Shown here in pieces: positions 54,186-61,310 of a DNA stretch of 61,310 nt. The notes beneath the pieces are model-generated. The model had not been told where the DNA came from and made no database searches. It worked only from the letters and a program-made list of their open reading frames with translations. This DNA is from Leekyejoonella antrihumi (GTDB taxonomy: Bacteria > Actinomycetota > Actinomycetes > Actinomycetales > Dermatophilaceae), in the NCBI RefSeq assembly GCF_007845645.1, contig NZ_VCQV01000033.1:1-61310 (forward strand), written 5' to 3'. A program made the translations under genes and the position numbers. How positions within the stretch are numbered: the stretch's first letter is position 1; the number at the start of each line of letters is the position of its first letter.

Positions 54186-55537
54186 GCACCGCCAGTCCCT
54201 GGGCACTGCTGGACCGCGCCCAACCGCTGTGCACCGACCTGCGGGGCGATCCGTCCCCGACTTCGCCGGACCTGTGGAACGCCTTCGGCGACACCATCCA
54301 CCGCGCCCTGACCAACCTCCTGGGCCCCAACGGCCGTCGCGTACCGCAAGGCACCCGTGACTCCGCCCTGCTGACCAGGATCGCGAGCAGCTACCCCGAC
54401 CCGATCCGCCCACCGGCCGATGCCTTCAACACCAGCCCCCGCGACGACGGGCCGCAGCCGGGACAGCCCGTTGTCCTCCACCGCCGACTCCGGGTCGTCA
54501 ACTCGGTCGACCCTTGCCCGCCGGCCGTGCCCGATCTCGACTTACCCGAGTCGACCGACGGCCACCCGCTCGCTCGGCTCACCTGCGCGCTCGGGACTGC
54601 GGCGGATCTCCTCGCGGATCCCGACCCTGACCGATGGGCGAGCGCACCCGCCGACCAGCTGACCATGGCGGGGCGGGTGCTGGCCATCGGGGTGGTTGGT
54701 GCCCGCCATGCCCTGGCCACCGGTGACCTGACGAAGACCGGACGTCCGCTCGCGCTGGCGGCGTGGGCCGAGAAGTGCCTCGACCGGATCGCGGGCCCGG
54801 ACCCCGGAATGGCCGTCGCGCACCGGTTGGTCACGCTCGGGGGGCGCGCGGGCTCCCGACTCAACGCCCAGCTCGAAACGGCCCGAGACGACTGGATGGC
54901 CGCCGCCCAGCGGGAGATCCACCGCACCGTCCCGAGTGCCGACGCACTGCGCATGCTGGCGAACATGGGAGCCAACGCGCTCATCGCCTTCGAACACCTC
55001 GCTGCGCCGTCGATCAACGACGCAGCCGACTTCCGGCAAGGCTTTGCCGAGGCTTTGACCGCGTCAGCCCGCGAGTTGCAGGACGCGGAGCGCGCATGGA
55101 AGGGCCTGACCACGTTGGTCCAGCCAAGCCATGAGTTCCTCGCAGCCAGCAGGGCGCTGCACACCACCTTGGTGGACGTCCTTCGGGCGGGCGCCTCATC
55201 GTCGCCGAACCTTGACCCGGCCCGGGTCAATATAGAACTTCACGTCCTCGTCGGCGAGGTCGCTCGGCTCACCGCGGCAACGGCCACCCTGCCGACCCGG
55301 CTCCTACGGTCCGGCCTGGTCTTCGGTCCCGGCACGCGATACATCGACCCCCTGCAGCGGCTCCAGCGACACACACCCAACTTTGTGCCCGTGTCTCCGC
55401 GCGACGCACCAGAACTGCAGACCGCCTGGTATCGAGCGGTCCAAGCCGTGGGCCACGCAGACCACGCCTTGGAACTTCACCGCACACGCTCGCCCGAGTC
55501 CATCGGCGCACGGCGCGACGCATCGCGTGCTATCTGA
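54182..55537 (+). CDS. Hypothetical island protein
   Basis: The 451-aa product is mostly helical and Ala/Leu-rich, without membrane segments or motifs I can name. It begins MSTASPWALLDRAQPLCTD, has a long central run of helices (LTCALGTAADLLADPDPDRW to LIAFEHLAAPSINDAADFRQ) and ends RSPESIGARRDASRAI. It is coupled to the small protein upstream. It is the last gene of the island's plus-strand transcript that can be recognised; a replication or regulatory role is a guess from position only. Confidence 0.65.
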   Translation: MSTASPWALLDRAQPLCTDLRGDPSPTSPDLWNAFGDTIHRALTNLLGPNGRRVPQGTRDSALLTRIASSYPDPIRPPADAFNTSPRDDGPQPGQPVVLHRRLRVVNSVDPCPPAVPDLDLPESTDGHPLARLTCALGTAADLLADPDPDRWASAPADQLTMAGRVLAIGVVGARHALATGDLTKTGRPLALAAWAEKCLDRIAGPDPGMAVAHRLVTLGGRAGSRLNAQLETARDDWMAAAQREIHRTVPSADALRMLANMGANALIAFEHLAAPSINDAADFRQGFAEALTASARELQDAERAWKGLTTLVQPSHEFLAASRALHTTLVDVLRAGASSSPNLDPARVNIELHVLVGEVARLTAATATLPTRLLRSGLVFGPGTRYIDPLQRLQRHTPNFVPVSPRDAPELQTAWYRAVQAVGHADHALELHRTRSPESIGARRDASRAI

Positions 55538-55696
55538 CTCCGCCGGCGGTGACAATAGATTGAAGGGGTCCAATCTCCCGATCGACAATCGGAAAGGCCG
55601 ACGGTTCGACCCTCCCCCTGGGTGATCCGTCCGGACATGCCGATGAGCGCTAGTTCGTTGATGGGGCTCCCGCAGCGCGCCGGCGGGATCGGCGGC

Positions 55697-55850
55697 TCAT
55701 ATGTGGCACGTGCTGGTGGCCGGCTTTCCGTTGAAGCGGTCGGCGGTCCAGGCGAGGAGCTCCGGGATGGCTGGCGAGTCCGGTTCGACGAGGGACAGGT
55801 GGTCGCGGCCGGCGCAATTGCCGTAGTCGAGGTGGTAGCGCGGGCCCTGC
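55697..55850 (-). pseudogene. 3' remnant of a secretory lipase-like gene
   Basis: About 50 codons read YHLDYGNCAGRDHLSLVEPD and AIPELLAWTADRFNGKPATST before a stop. The GRDHLSLV(x)P...LLxWxxDRF pattern resembles the C-terminal catalytic-His region of secreted actinobacterial lipases. Nothing upstream in any frame continues the domain. Between 55538 and 56132 I see no other gene; a plus-strand frame at 55622-56065 is probably a shadow. Confidence 0.5.
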
Positions 55851-56132
55851 GCCTGGTCGGGTTGAAGGACTACGTGACAAACGTTCCGGCGACCGTGATG
55901 CCGGCCGGCGTGGTCATCGCCAGCTACCACGACCTGTGGCACGTCGAGACCTCACGAGTGGCACGAGTCAGGCCGGATGACGACGTATACCCACGCGACT
56001 GGCATTTTTCAAGGGCTGACGCAAGCACCGGGCAGGTGCGCGCCAAACTGATAAAAGGCGGTTAGTTTCCGGCCACGGGATACCAATGCGTTGATTGACG
56101 AACGTGCCCTATAGCATTAAAGGCGGAGCTAC

Positions 56133-57998
56133 GGGGGCTGTTGCGCTTTAGTTGTCGTGCGCGCGCGGAGCGACGTTGGCCCTGTGAGCGGCGTCGCGGG
56201 TCTGGCCACGCGTGTCGCGACGTTGGTAGGGCCCGGGTATGGGCTGGCGCTGCACTGCGCCCCTGCCGGAGGGGCTGGCTATGCGGTCTGTAGCTGGGTG
56301 GCGGTGACGCCCTTGGTGGCGAGCTTGAGCAGGTTGGTGACCGCGCAGGCCAGGCACAGCTCGGCTTGGACCGCGTCCAGGCCGCGGCGGGCGAATCTGC
56401 GTAGCCCGCGACCATCTTTGAGCCAGGCGTTGGGTGTTTCGATCATCGGGGACCGCCGCTTGTACAGGTCGTGCCCGTCGGTGGTGCGTAGCCGGTGGTT
56501 CATCTTCTCCCGGGCTGTGGCGTTCTCGGGTGGGTCGCCGGTGGCCGGGTCGGTGGCGACTCGAGCGGCGATCTTATGGCGTTTCCCGTCGGCGATCAGC
56601 CGGTCGGGCCCATCGGCGGCGAGATTGGCATCGAAGTCGTACCCGGCATCGGCGAGCAGGGTGCCGATCTGGTTCAGCTCCTGGCGGCCGGTGCGGGTGG
56701 CCAGCATCTGCGCGGTGGAGGTCACGGCGTTCATGGTCGGGATGAACTGGGCGAGATCGTTGGCGTCCTGGGTGGCGCGGGCGTAGAGGATGAACTCGTC
56801 ATCGCTGGCCGCGGTCTGGCAGTTGTAGCCCTGGATCCAGCCGTTACGGGTCTTCAGTAGCCGCGAGTCCGGGTCGGTCACGTTCGCGGCGAACCGGCCG
56901 CTGCGACCGCTGGTGTCCTCGTGCTGCCCGGCGCTTCCTGCGTTCGCGGGTGGCGAGCCCGCCTGGGGCGCCGCCGCGGCGGCTCGCTCGGCCTCGTAGG
57001 TCGCCCACGCGTTTCGGACGCGGTAGTGCTCCTCGGGCGGTGCCGGGCGACGACCCCGCCGACCAGGCTCGCCTCGTTCGCGGGCGGACTGCCAGGACTG
57101 GTAACGCTCGGCCGCAGCGGCCCGCTCACCCTCCCAGCGCGCCTTGGCCATGGCGACTCGGTCGGCGCCGGCCGGGTAACGGCCCCGCCCCTTACGGCCC
57201 TCGGCAACCGCCCGCTCGCACTCGGTCACCCGCTCAGCCCGCTCCTCCTGGGCCTGCTCGTCCTGCTGACGGCGTGCGCTGATCTGTTCGAGCGCCGCCT
57301 CGATACGCTGCCGTCGCCCGCTGCGGTCACGAGCCTGAGCCGGCAACTCATCCCCGCGGGCCTCCTCGCCGAACAGCACATCCTCGGCCTCGTCGCTCGC
57401 CTCGACACCGCCCAAGTAGGACTCGGCCAACTCCCGTAACCGCGTCTCGCTGCGGTTGGCATCCCGGCTGGCGTTACCGGCGATCTTGGTGCCATCCAGG
57501 GCAACCGTCCCCAGCGACACCATGCCCAGCTCGGCGGCCAGCACCAGGGACTCGGTCAACAACCCGGCCAACGCGTCCTGGTGACTCTTGCGAAACCGCG
57601 CCAGCACCGTGTGATCCGGTGTGTCCTGCGCGCAGATGACCCGAAACGCCACATCGGTCTCACACAGCCGCTCCATCTGTCGCGAGGAGGACACCCCGTG
57701 TGCCATCGCGTACACGAACAACGTCAACACCATGTCCGGGTCGTAGCCGCGGCGGCCCACCCCGCCACGCTTGGCCAGCCGGTGAAACGCCGTCGTGTCC
57801 AGTCTGTTGACCGCCTCGATCACGAACCACAGCAAATGATCCTCGCCGAGCCAGTCGAGCATGCTCGGTGGCAACAGAAACTCCTGGTCACAGTCCACCG
57901 GCCGGTACGTCCTCGCCATACCACCAATTGTCCCGAACCACGATCAATCCGACGAAGCGACGCACGGCGCGGGACGCGGCCAAAAAGCAACAGGCCCT
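56133..57998. mobile_element. IS1182-type insertion sequence
   Basis: The element holds one transposase gene on the minus strand. The left end, GGGGGCTGTTGC (from 56133), is matched at the right by the reverse complement of GCAACAGGCCCT (57987-57998), sharing CTGTTGC and a G-rich tip. CTAC flanks both sides (56129-56132; 57996-57999 region), a possible 4-bp target duplication. The exact ends are uncertain by a few bases. It has inserted between the lipase remnant and the lipoprotein gene. Confidence 0.75.
56279..57919 (-). CDS. IS1182-family transposase
   Basis: The 546-aa transposase is intact. The N-terminal DUF772-type domain (DCDQEFLLPPSMLDWLGEDHLLWFVIEAV; MVLTLFVYAMAHGVSSSRQMERL) is followed by LGTVALDGTKIAGNAS with the first catalytic Asp. 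A charged, Arg/Ala/Glu-rich insertion follows, then TRNGWIQGYNCQTAASDDEF, LLADAGYDFDANL (second Asp) and the C-terminal YKRRSPMIETPNAWLKDGRGLRRFARRGLDAVQAEL with the Glu. The length is normal for the family. It should be active, making the IS a likely recent arrival. Confidence 0.93.
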   Translation of the reverse strand: MARTYRPVDCDQEFLLPPSMLDWLGEDHLLWFVIEAVNRLDTTAFHRLAKRGGVGRRGYDPDMVLTLFVYAMAHGVSSSRQMERLCETDVAFRVICAQDTPDHTVLARFRKSHQDALAGLLTESLVLAAELGMVSLGTVALDGTKIAGNASRDANRSETRLRELAESYLGGVEASDEAEDVLFGEEARGDELPAQARDRSGRRQRIEAALEQISARRQQDEQAQEERAERVTECERAVAEGRKGRGRYPAGADRVAMAKARWEGERAAAAERYQSWQSARERGEPGRRGRRPAPPEEHYRVRNAWATYEAERAAAAAPQAGSPPANAGSAGQHEDTSGRSGRFAANVTDPDSRLLKTRNGWIQGYNCQTAASDDEFILYARATQDANDLAQFIPTMNAVTSTAQMLATRTGRQELNQIGTLLADAGYDFDANLAADGPDRLIADGKRHKIAARVATDPATGDPPENATAREKMNHRLRTTDGHDLYKRRSPMIETPNAWLKDGRGLRRFARRGLDAVQAELCLACAVTNLLKLATKGVTATQLQTA

Positions 57999-58003
57999 AC
58001 GGC

Positions 58004-58429
58004 TCAAGGATTAGCGACTACATCTACAACGAAGAGTAGGCATGAGGTCTTTCCGTCAGAGCACACCGCACGAGGGGCCTTGACCACGTCGAAGTTCGCA
58101 GTTCCCACACTCTTCGCGGATATCGAAAGACCATCTTGAGCCGCGATGCTGGGATCCGATGAGTGAAACTGAGCGGCGTCAGCGCTCGTTCCAAGACCCC
58201 TGATCAACGCGCTTTTGCCTTTTGCAATCTTTATCACGGGGGGTGGGCTAGCGAGAATACCGTCACAAGACGCCACAGTGATTGAGTTCGCGGAATCAAC
58301 CACCACGAAAATTCCGGCGCAACTGGTCGCCGTCTGCGCCTCCTTGGAACAACTGGCGAGCATGATCGCTGTGGCCATCCACAGAGCGCTGATCCCCCCT
58401 ACTGTTACTAGGCGCCTCGTCAGGAACAT
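58004..58429 (-). CDS. Lipoprotein with Big_2-like domain
   Basis: From the ATG at 58429 the protein is 141 aa, with a lipoprotein signal (LVTVGGISALWMATAIMLASC, lipobox LASC) and a small beta domain. FHSSDPSIAAQDGLSISAKSVGTANFDVV resembles bacterial Ig-like (Big_2) repeats. The start lies inside the last codons of the peptidase gene upstream (10-bp overlap), so translation is coupled and the two products may work together outside the cell. GC content is visibly lower than in neighbouring chromosomal genes. Confidence 0.7.
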   Translation of the reverse strand: MFLTRRLVTVGGISALWMATAIMLASCSKEAQTATSCAGIFVVVDSANSITVASCDGILASPPPVIKIAKGKSALIRGLGTSADAAQFHSSDPSIAAQDGLSISAKSVGTANFDVVKAPRAVCSDGKTSCLLFVVDVVANP

Positions 58430-59535
58430 TGGTACCACACGTCGGTCCAGGCGCTGTGACCATCGAACCACGAGCCCTGCATGAGACCGCCACTGCTAGA
58501 CGAGGTATTAATGCGATGCGAGTCAAACGAACTTATGGCCAAATTATTTGCCGTTGCATACGGGAAGGATATGTCCGCTGTCGGCTTGCGCAACTGGAAT
58601 AAGGCGCCGCTTGTCATGCTCGTTGCCTCAGAGATGTAGTCAGCCGTACTCCCCATGTAGAAGTTGACCATCGGTCCGGCGCCTATGTTCGTCACCAGTG
58701 TGTTGTTCGACGTTCCGTCCGTAAAGTTGTAATAGTAGAACCAAAAGCCTTGCTGTGAAGAATCCCAACGGGTGGTGCTCCCAACATAGTCACCCGCGCT
58801 CAACGTGAGTCCGCTATATTCCACCTGGCGTGTGTCAAAGAAGCTGCTCAGTATCTCCCACCAAAAGAAGGCCCCGTTTATCGAGGAGCCAGAAACCTCC
58901 GATCCTGACTGGGCCAAAGGGCCAGTGCCCAATCCTGCCCAAATCGAATTTCTAGAGGCGCTCGGGCAGGCCGCGACGTAGGAGGGCTGCGTCCAGCGCA
59001 AATGAGCGTTAAAGAACGTCGTAGCTCCCCCTACATTCTTACCCCCGCCCCAATTGGAACTGGTCTGCGTTGGCAGCAAGGTCGAAGACTGATCCTTAAC
59101 GCAGTAGCTTCCCGGATCGGCAGGTTTCATCCCAGCTACGGACTTAGCCCAGTCCGAATCCCCGGCCGGATCTTTGGGTCGAGGCTCGTATCCGAAAAGA
59201 TCGACCAGAGCATCCGGGGCCGATGTAGCGTCAAAATCCAAGGGTGGCCGAACCACCTGTGTCTCAATCTGTCCGATCCGATAGTGGAATGATCGCCCGC
59301 GCGTGGGGTCATTGTGCCAAGATTCGATCGCGGCCGCCAAGTCTCGTTCGGGTAACGTCGTCCTCTTTCCGGTGATGTCGATAGCTTCGGCAAACTGGAA
59401 GTCCGACGTCGCCGTACAGGAGTCCGGGACGGATAGGTCACCACCGTCGTCCGAAGCCAGTCCCGCCCCTGCGGGCCCGGCACGGCTCAACCCGGCGACA
59501 AGAGCGGGCAATATCAGTAGGCGAAGCAACTTCAT
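58420..59535 (-). CDS. Secreted eqolisin-like (G1) peptidase
   Basis: The 371-aa protein has a signal peptide (LLRLLILPALVAGLSRAG), a pro-like region to about residue 155, then a lectin-like beta domain starting SSNWGGGKNVGG. Motifs match fungal scytalidoglutamic peptidase: SNWGG at the domain start, IWAGLGTGPLAQSGSE with Gln209 in place of Gln53, and AFFWWEILSS with Glu227 in place of Glu136, followed by YSGLTLSAGDYV. Gln and Glu form the catalytic dyad of that family, which cleaves proteins at acid pH. Low GC and Ser/Thr/Asn-rich use differ from neighbours, suggesting transfer. A non-catalytic relative remains possible. Confidence 0.75.
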   Translation of the reverse strand: MKLLRLLILPALVAGLSRAGPAGAGLASDDGGDLSVPDSCTATSDFQFAEAIDITGKRTTLPERDLAAAIESWHNDPTRGRSFHYRIGQIETQVVRPPLDFDATSAPDALVDLFGYEPRPKDPAGDSDWAKSVAGMKPADPGSYCVKDQSSTLLPTQTSSNWGGGKNVGGATTFFNAHLRWTQPSYVAACPSASRNSIWAGLGTGPLAQSGSEVSGSSINGAFFWWEILSSFFDTRQVEYSGLTLSAGDYVGSTTRWDSSQQGFWFYYYNFTDGTSNNTLVTNIGAGPMVNFYMGSTADYISEATSMTSGALFQLRKPTADISFPYATANNLAISSFDSHRINTSSSSGGLMQGSWFDGHSAWTDVWYQCS

Positions 59536-59596
59536 TGGCGGATCATCCCTCTGCTAGATCCTAACCCTGCCCCTTTGCCGGATCCTGAACTGAGTC

Positions 59597-59749
59597 TTAG
59601 CCCTCCAAAGGACGCCTGTCAACACTGCTCGGGTACCGTTCGAGGTCACAGTTGCGAAACGCAACTGGCGAGGTGATTGTCATCCGGAGGGGAAACAGGC
59701 GCTGCCCCCGTGGCTCGACGGCCACAAGGAGTGGTTCTATCGCAAATGA
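59597..59749 (+). pseudogene. Possible 3' fragment of an unknown gene
   Basis: About 50 codons are open and protein-like (VPFEVTVAKRNWRGDCHPEG then LPPWLDGHKEWFYRK, stop) but there is no start codon. It may be the end of a gene removed by rearrangement. The rest of 59750-60115 shows only short frames in several directions, none of which I can support. Confidence 0.25.
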
Positions 59750-60115
59750 GCTTCCCCAGCGGTCGAGCGAGGCCAACCGTTTGGAGAACCTCGACCCCGA
59801 ACCTTAGATACGGGGAGCGCGTGTGGATCTGCGGGTCCACGTCGTCGTGGGACGCCTTGACCGATCCGCACCTGCCCAAGCCCGTCCTGCAACGAATGCC
59901 CACTCAGTCAGCCCAGACCGCTCGCGGCCCATCGACGACAGGGTGATCCTGACTGAGCGCACGCGGGTGGTCCCCGGCCGGGTTCCTTCCTCCCCCGCCG
60001 GGGACCCTGCCTGCCTGGAACTGGATCCCCGACGGTCACGGACTCATATCCCACCCAGACCGGGTTCCAGCGTGGGTGCGCTCTGGTACCGCACGCCCCC
60101 CGTGGATCGACACGC

Positions 60116-60537
60116 CTACTCCTGGATGTGGCGCCACGGCGGCTGGGACCTGATGCGCGATGCCGGTTGAGGTCCGGTTGATGGAGCCGGCGTGGGGAAC
60201 CCCGACGGCCAGAACCGGGGGACTCCCCTGAGCGAAGGTGCCCCTGAGGCAACACGTTGGGACGCCACGGCCACAACTTCAATATCGCGCCCGCTGGCGA
60301 GGCTCACCACGGGGTGGCCGTTGGGCCAGACCGTCCACGTGGCGCCCGGCGCGGCTGCGACGATCACGCTCCCCAGATAGGTGCGATCTCGACGGCCAGC
60401 TCTGTCGCGGTGGGTGCACTGGTGCCGACTTAGGCGGTGCCCGACCCAACGGATCTGTGAGACGTTGCCGGGCACCCCACCACAGGCAACAAGAGCATGG
60501 AAACTGCGACGACGGCCGCCGGTGTCCTGAGCTGCAT
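60116..60537 (-). pseudogene. Degraded lipoprotein gene
   Basis: ATG 60537 opens a clear lipoprotein signal (AAVVAVSMLLLPVVGC), but a TAA follows about 35 codons on. In the same frame and then a shifted frame, protein-like sequence resumes (VGTSAPTATELAVEIAP; YLGSVIVAAAPGATWTVWPN; VVSLASGRDIEVVAVASQRV) and ends at 60116. At least one nonsense change and one frameshift are needed. The start overlaps the stop of the small gene upstream (TGATG). Confidence 0.55.
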
Positions 60538-60713
60538 CACGGGTTCACCCTCCCCGGACGTGCACACTCGGTCGGTGTCCGCCTGCACATGACGCGAACC
60601 GTTGTCGGGACAACGAACCCCGCGCCCTCAACAAGCGTATGCCGCTGCATCACGTCCGGGGCGGGGACCGATCCATCCCATTCTGCCGCAGATCGCGCTG
60701 TGTTGGCGCTCAT
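60537..60713 (-). CDS. Small hypothetical protein
   Basis: A 58-codon frame from ATG 60713 has GGAAG six bases upstream and begins MSANTARSAAEWDGSVPAPD. It ends at a TGATG overlap with the lipoprotein start. The product has two Cys near the end (VMCRRTPTEC) and no recognisable domain. Confidence 0.4.
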   Translation of the reverse strand: MSANTARSAAEWDGSVPAPDVMQRHTLVEGAGFVVPTTVRVMCRRTPTECARPGRVNP

Positions 60714-60810
60714 CTGAAACTTCCAGTCCTGCTCACAGAAATCCCCACGTCTTGCGACCTGGGGTGCGACCTGGGCTTGCCGGCCCGGCGTTGTGGGTAC
60801 ACCGCCAACC

Positions 60811-61095
60811 TCAGAAAGTGCAGGTGAAGCCCTCCGCGCCACCGGCAGGGTCCTTCCACGTCAGAGTCAGGACGGCGGTGTCGTTGGTTCCCCCGCCCGA
60901 GACCTGTAGAAGCTCACACGCCACTGCCCGTCCGGCGACCACGGCCTCGACCCGAACCCTGCGGGCCAGGCTCGGTGGGTCGGTGTCCGGGGCGATCAGG
61001 GTGGCGTAAGCCAGCCCCCCGATCAACAGGACCGGCCCGAACGCTGACTCTCCGGCCGCCTCGATGCTGGGGCCGAGCTGGGCAAGGGTGGGCAT
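60811..61095 (-). CDS. Hypothetical protein with one hydrophobic segment
   Basis: The 94-aa product from ATG 61095 has a hydrophobic helix (FGPVLLIGGLAYATLI) and a beta-rich C-terminal part (VRVEAVVAGRAVACELLQV; AVLTLTWKDPAGGAEGFTC). No family is recognised. It is coupled by TGATG to a very short hydrophobic frame upstream (61095-61175, beginning VRGIWVVVACVASGVPVAS), which may be its true N-terminus broken by a frameshift. Confidence 0.45.
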   Translation of the reverse strand: MPTLAQLGPSIEAAGESAFGPVLLIGGLAYATLIAPDTDPPSLARRVRVEAVVAGRAVACELLQVSGGGTNDTAVLTLTWKDPAGGAEGFTCTF

Positions 61096-61227
61096 CAGCA
61101 GGGGACGGTGATGTCGATGGACGCGACGGGCACGCCCGAGGCCACACAGGCCACCACAACCCAAATACCCCTCACGAGCTGATCCCCTAGCCCGGGGATT
61201 TCATCGGGTGAGGGTCGCGGAGTGCGT

Positions 61228-61310
61228 GGCGTGAGCTGAAAAGTGCCCCTGACCTGGGAAGATAGTGATTGCGAAGTCCCTATCTGATCCAGTTCGAGGA
61301 GCACCTTCCA
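61228..61310 (+). other. Possible left end of another insertion sequence
   Basis: The last 80 bases end in a strong ribosome site (GAGGAGCACC) just before the edge, preceded by GTGCCCCTGACCTGGG. From memory this resembles the leader of IS1380-type transposase genes in actinobacteria. The coding part is outside the window, so this is a weak call. Confidence 0.3.

Noticed and set aside
55551-55620. tRNA-like segment with GGTTCGACCC
   Set aside because: No acceptor stem or anticodon arm can be paired around the T-loop-like bases, so it is not called a tRNA or an att copy.
55622-56065. 147-codon plus-strand frame after the island genes
   Set aside because: It is opposite the lipase-like fragment and has no ribosome site or domain; more likely a shadow, although its last part cannot be fully excluded.

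Overview
The window looks like chromosomal DNA from a high-GC actinobacterium. GTG starts are frequent, -10 boxes are TANNNT-like, the dnaX / tRNA-Ser / SRP RNA / recR neighbourhood is typical of actinobacteria, and DUF5063, DUF2332 and DUF6069 proteins are present. The gene mix would suit Micrococcales (Dermacoccaceae or Dermatophilaceae), but that placement is inference.

Left part (1-15.3 kb): the 3' end of an unidentified, possibly transposase, gene lies beside a 5'-truncated MFS transporter, followed by an F420-reductase-like protein and a cupin. Next comes a sulfated-glycan locus: a cytosolic GH29 alpha-L-fucosidase, a frameshifted TatA, a Tat-exported chondroitinase ABC-type PL8 lyase, a sugar-phosphate isomerase-like protein, a frameshifted sulfatase, a LacI regulator, a ROK regulator, a second sulfatase and a ClC channel. 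LacI-type operators precede the lyase/isomerase pair and the first sulfatase, and ROK-type half-sites precede the ROK gene and the second sulfatase. The simplest reading is a regulon for a chondroitin-like, perhaps fucosylated and sulfated, glycan.

Middle (15.3-50 kb): remnants of secreted proteins, a phosphotransferase, a NarL-type two-component system, aroQ, a DUF2332 protein and a glutaryl-CoA-dehydrogenase-like gene. Then comes an Atu-type acyl-CoA carboxylation cluster (TetR, enoyl-CoA hydratase, biotin-dependent carboxylase alpha and beta, AtuA; divergently an acyl-CoA dehydrogenase and two CoA ligases, one a deletion pseudogene). A perfect 20-bp palindrome sits in the divergent promoter. 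After it: a ClC-CBS channel divergent from a MarR regulator with its own palindrome, then lysC - asd - a second asd-like gene that has lost its catalytic cysteine. The housekeeping block follows: methyltransferase, DUF5063, recR, plsC, dnaX, tRNA-Ser(GGA), SRP RNA, two LytR_C proteins, a HerA-like ATPase, a BtuF-like protein and an lldD-like oxidase.

Right part (50-61.3 kb): tRNA-Ser(CGA) is an integration target. A 17-bp copy of its 3' end is repeated downstream, followed by a tyrosine integrase, excisionase, unknown genes and a primase whose zinc-finger and TOPRIM halves are separated by one in-frame TAA. Beyond lie a lipase remnant, an IS1182-type insertion sequence, an eqolisin-like (G1) secreted peptidase coupled to a Big_2-like lipoprotein, and a degraded set of small overlapping ORFs. 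No second att copy was found, so the island's right end is probably outside the window.

Several lesions (two single-C deletions, one extra C, one nonsense codon) could be real decay or base-calling errors in C-runs; read data would decide.
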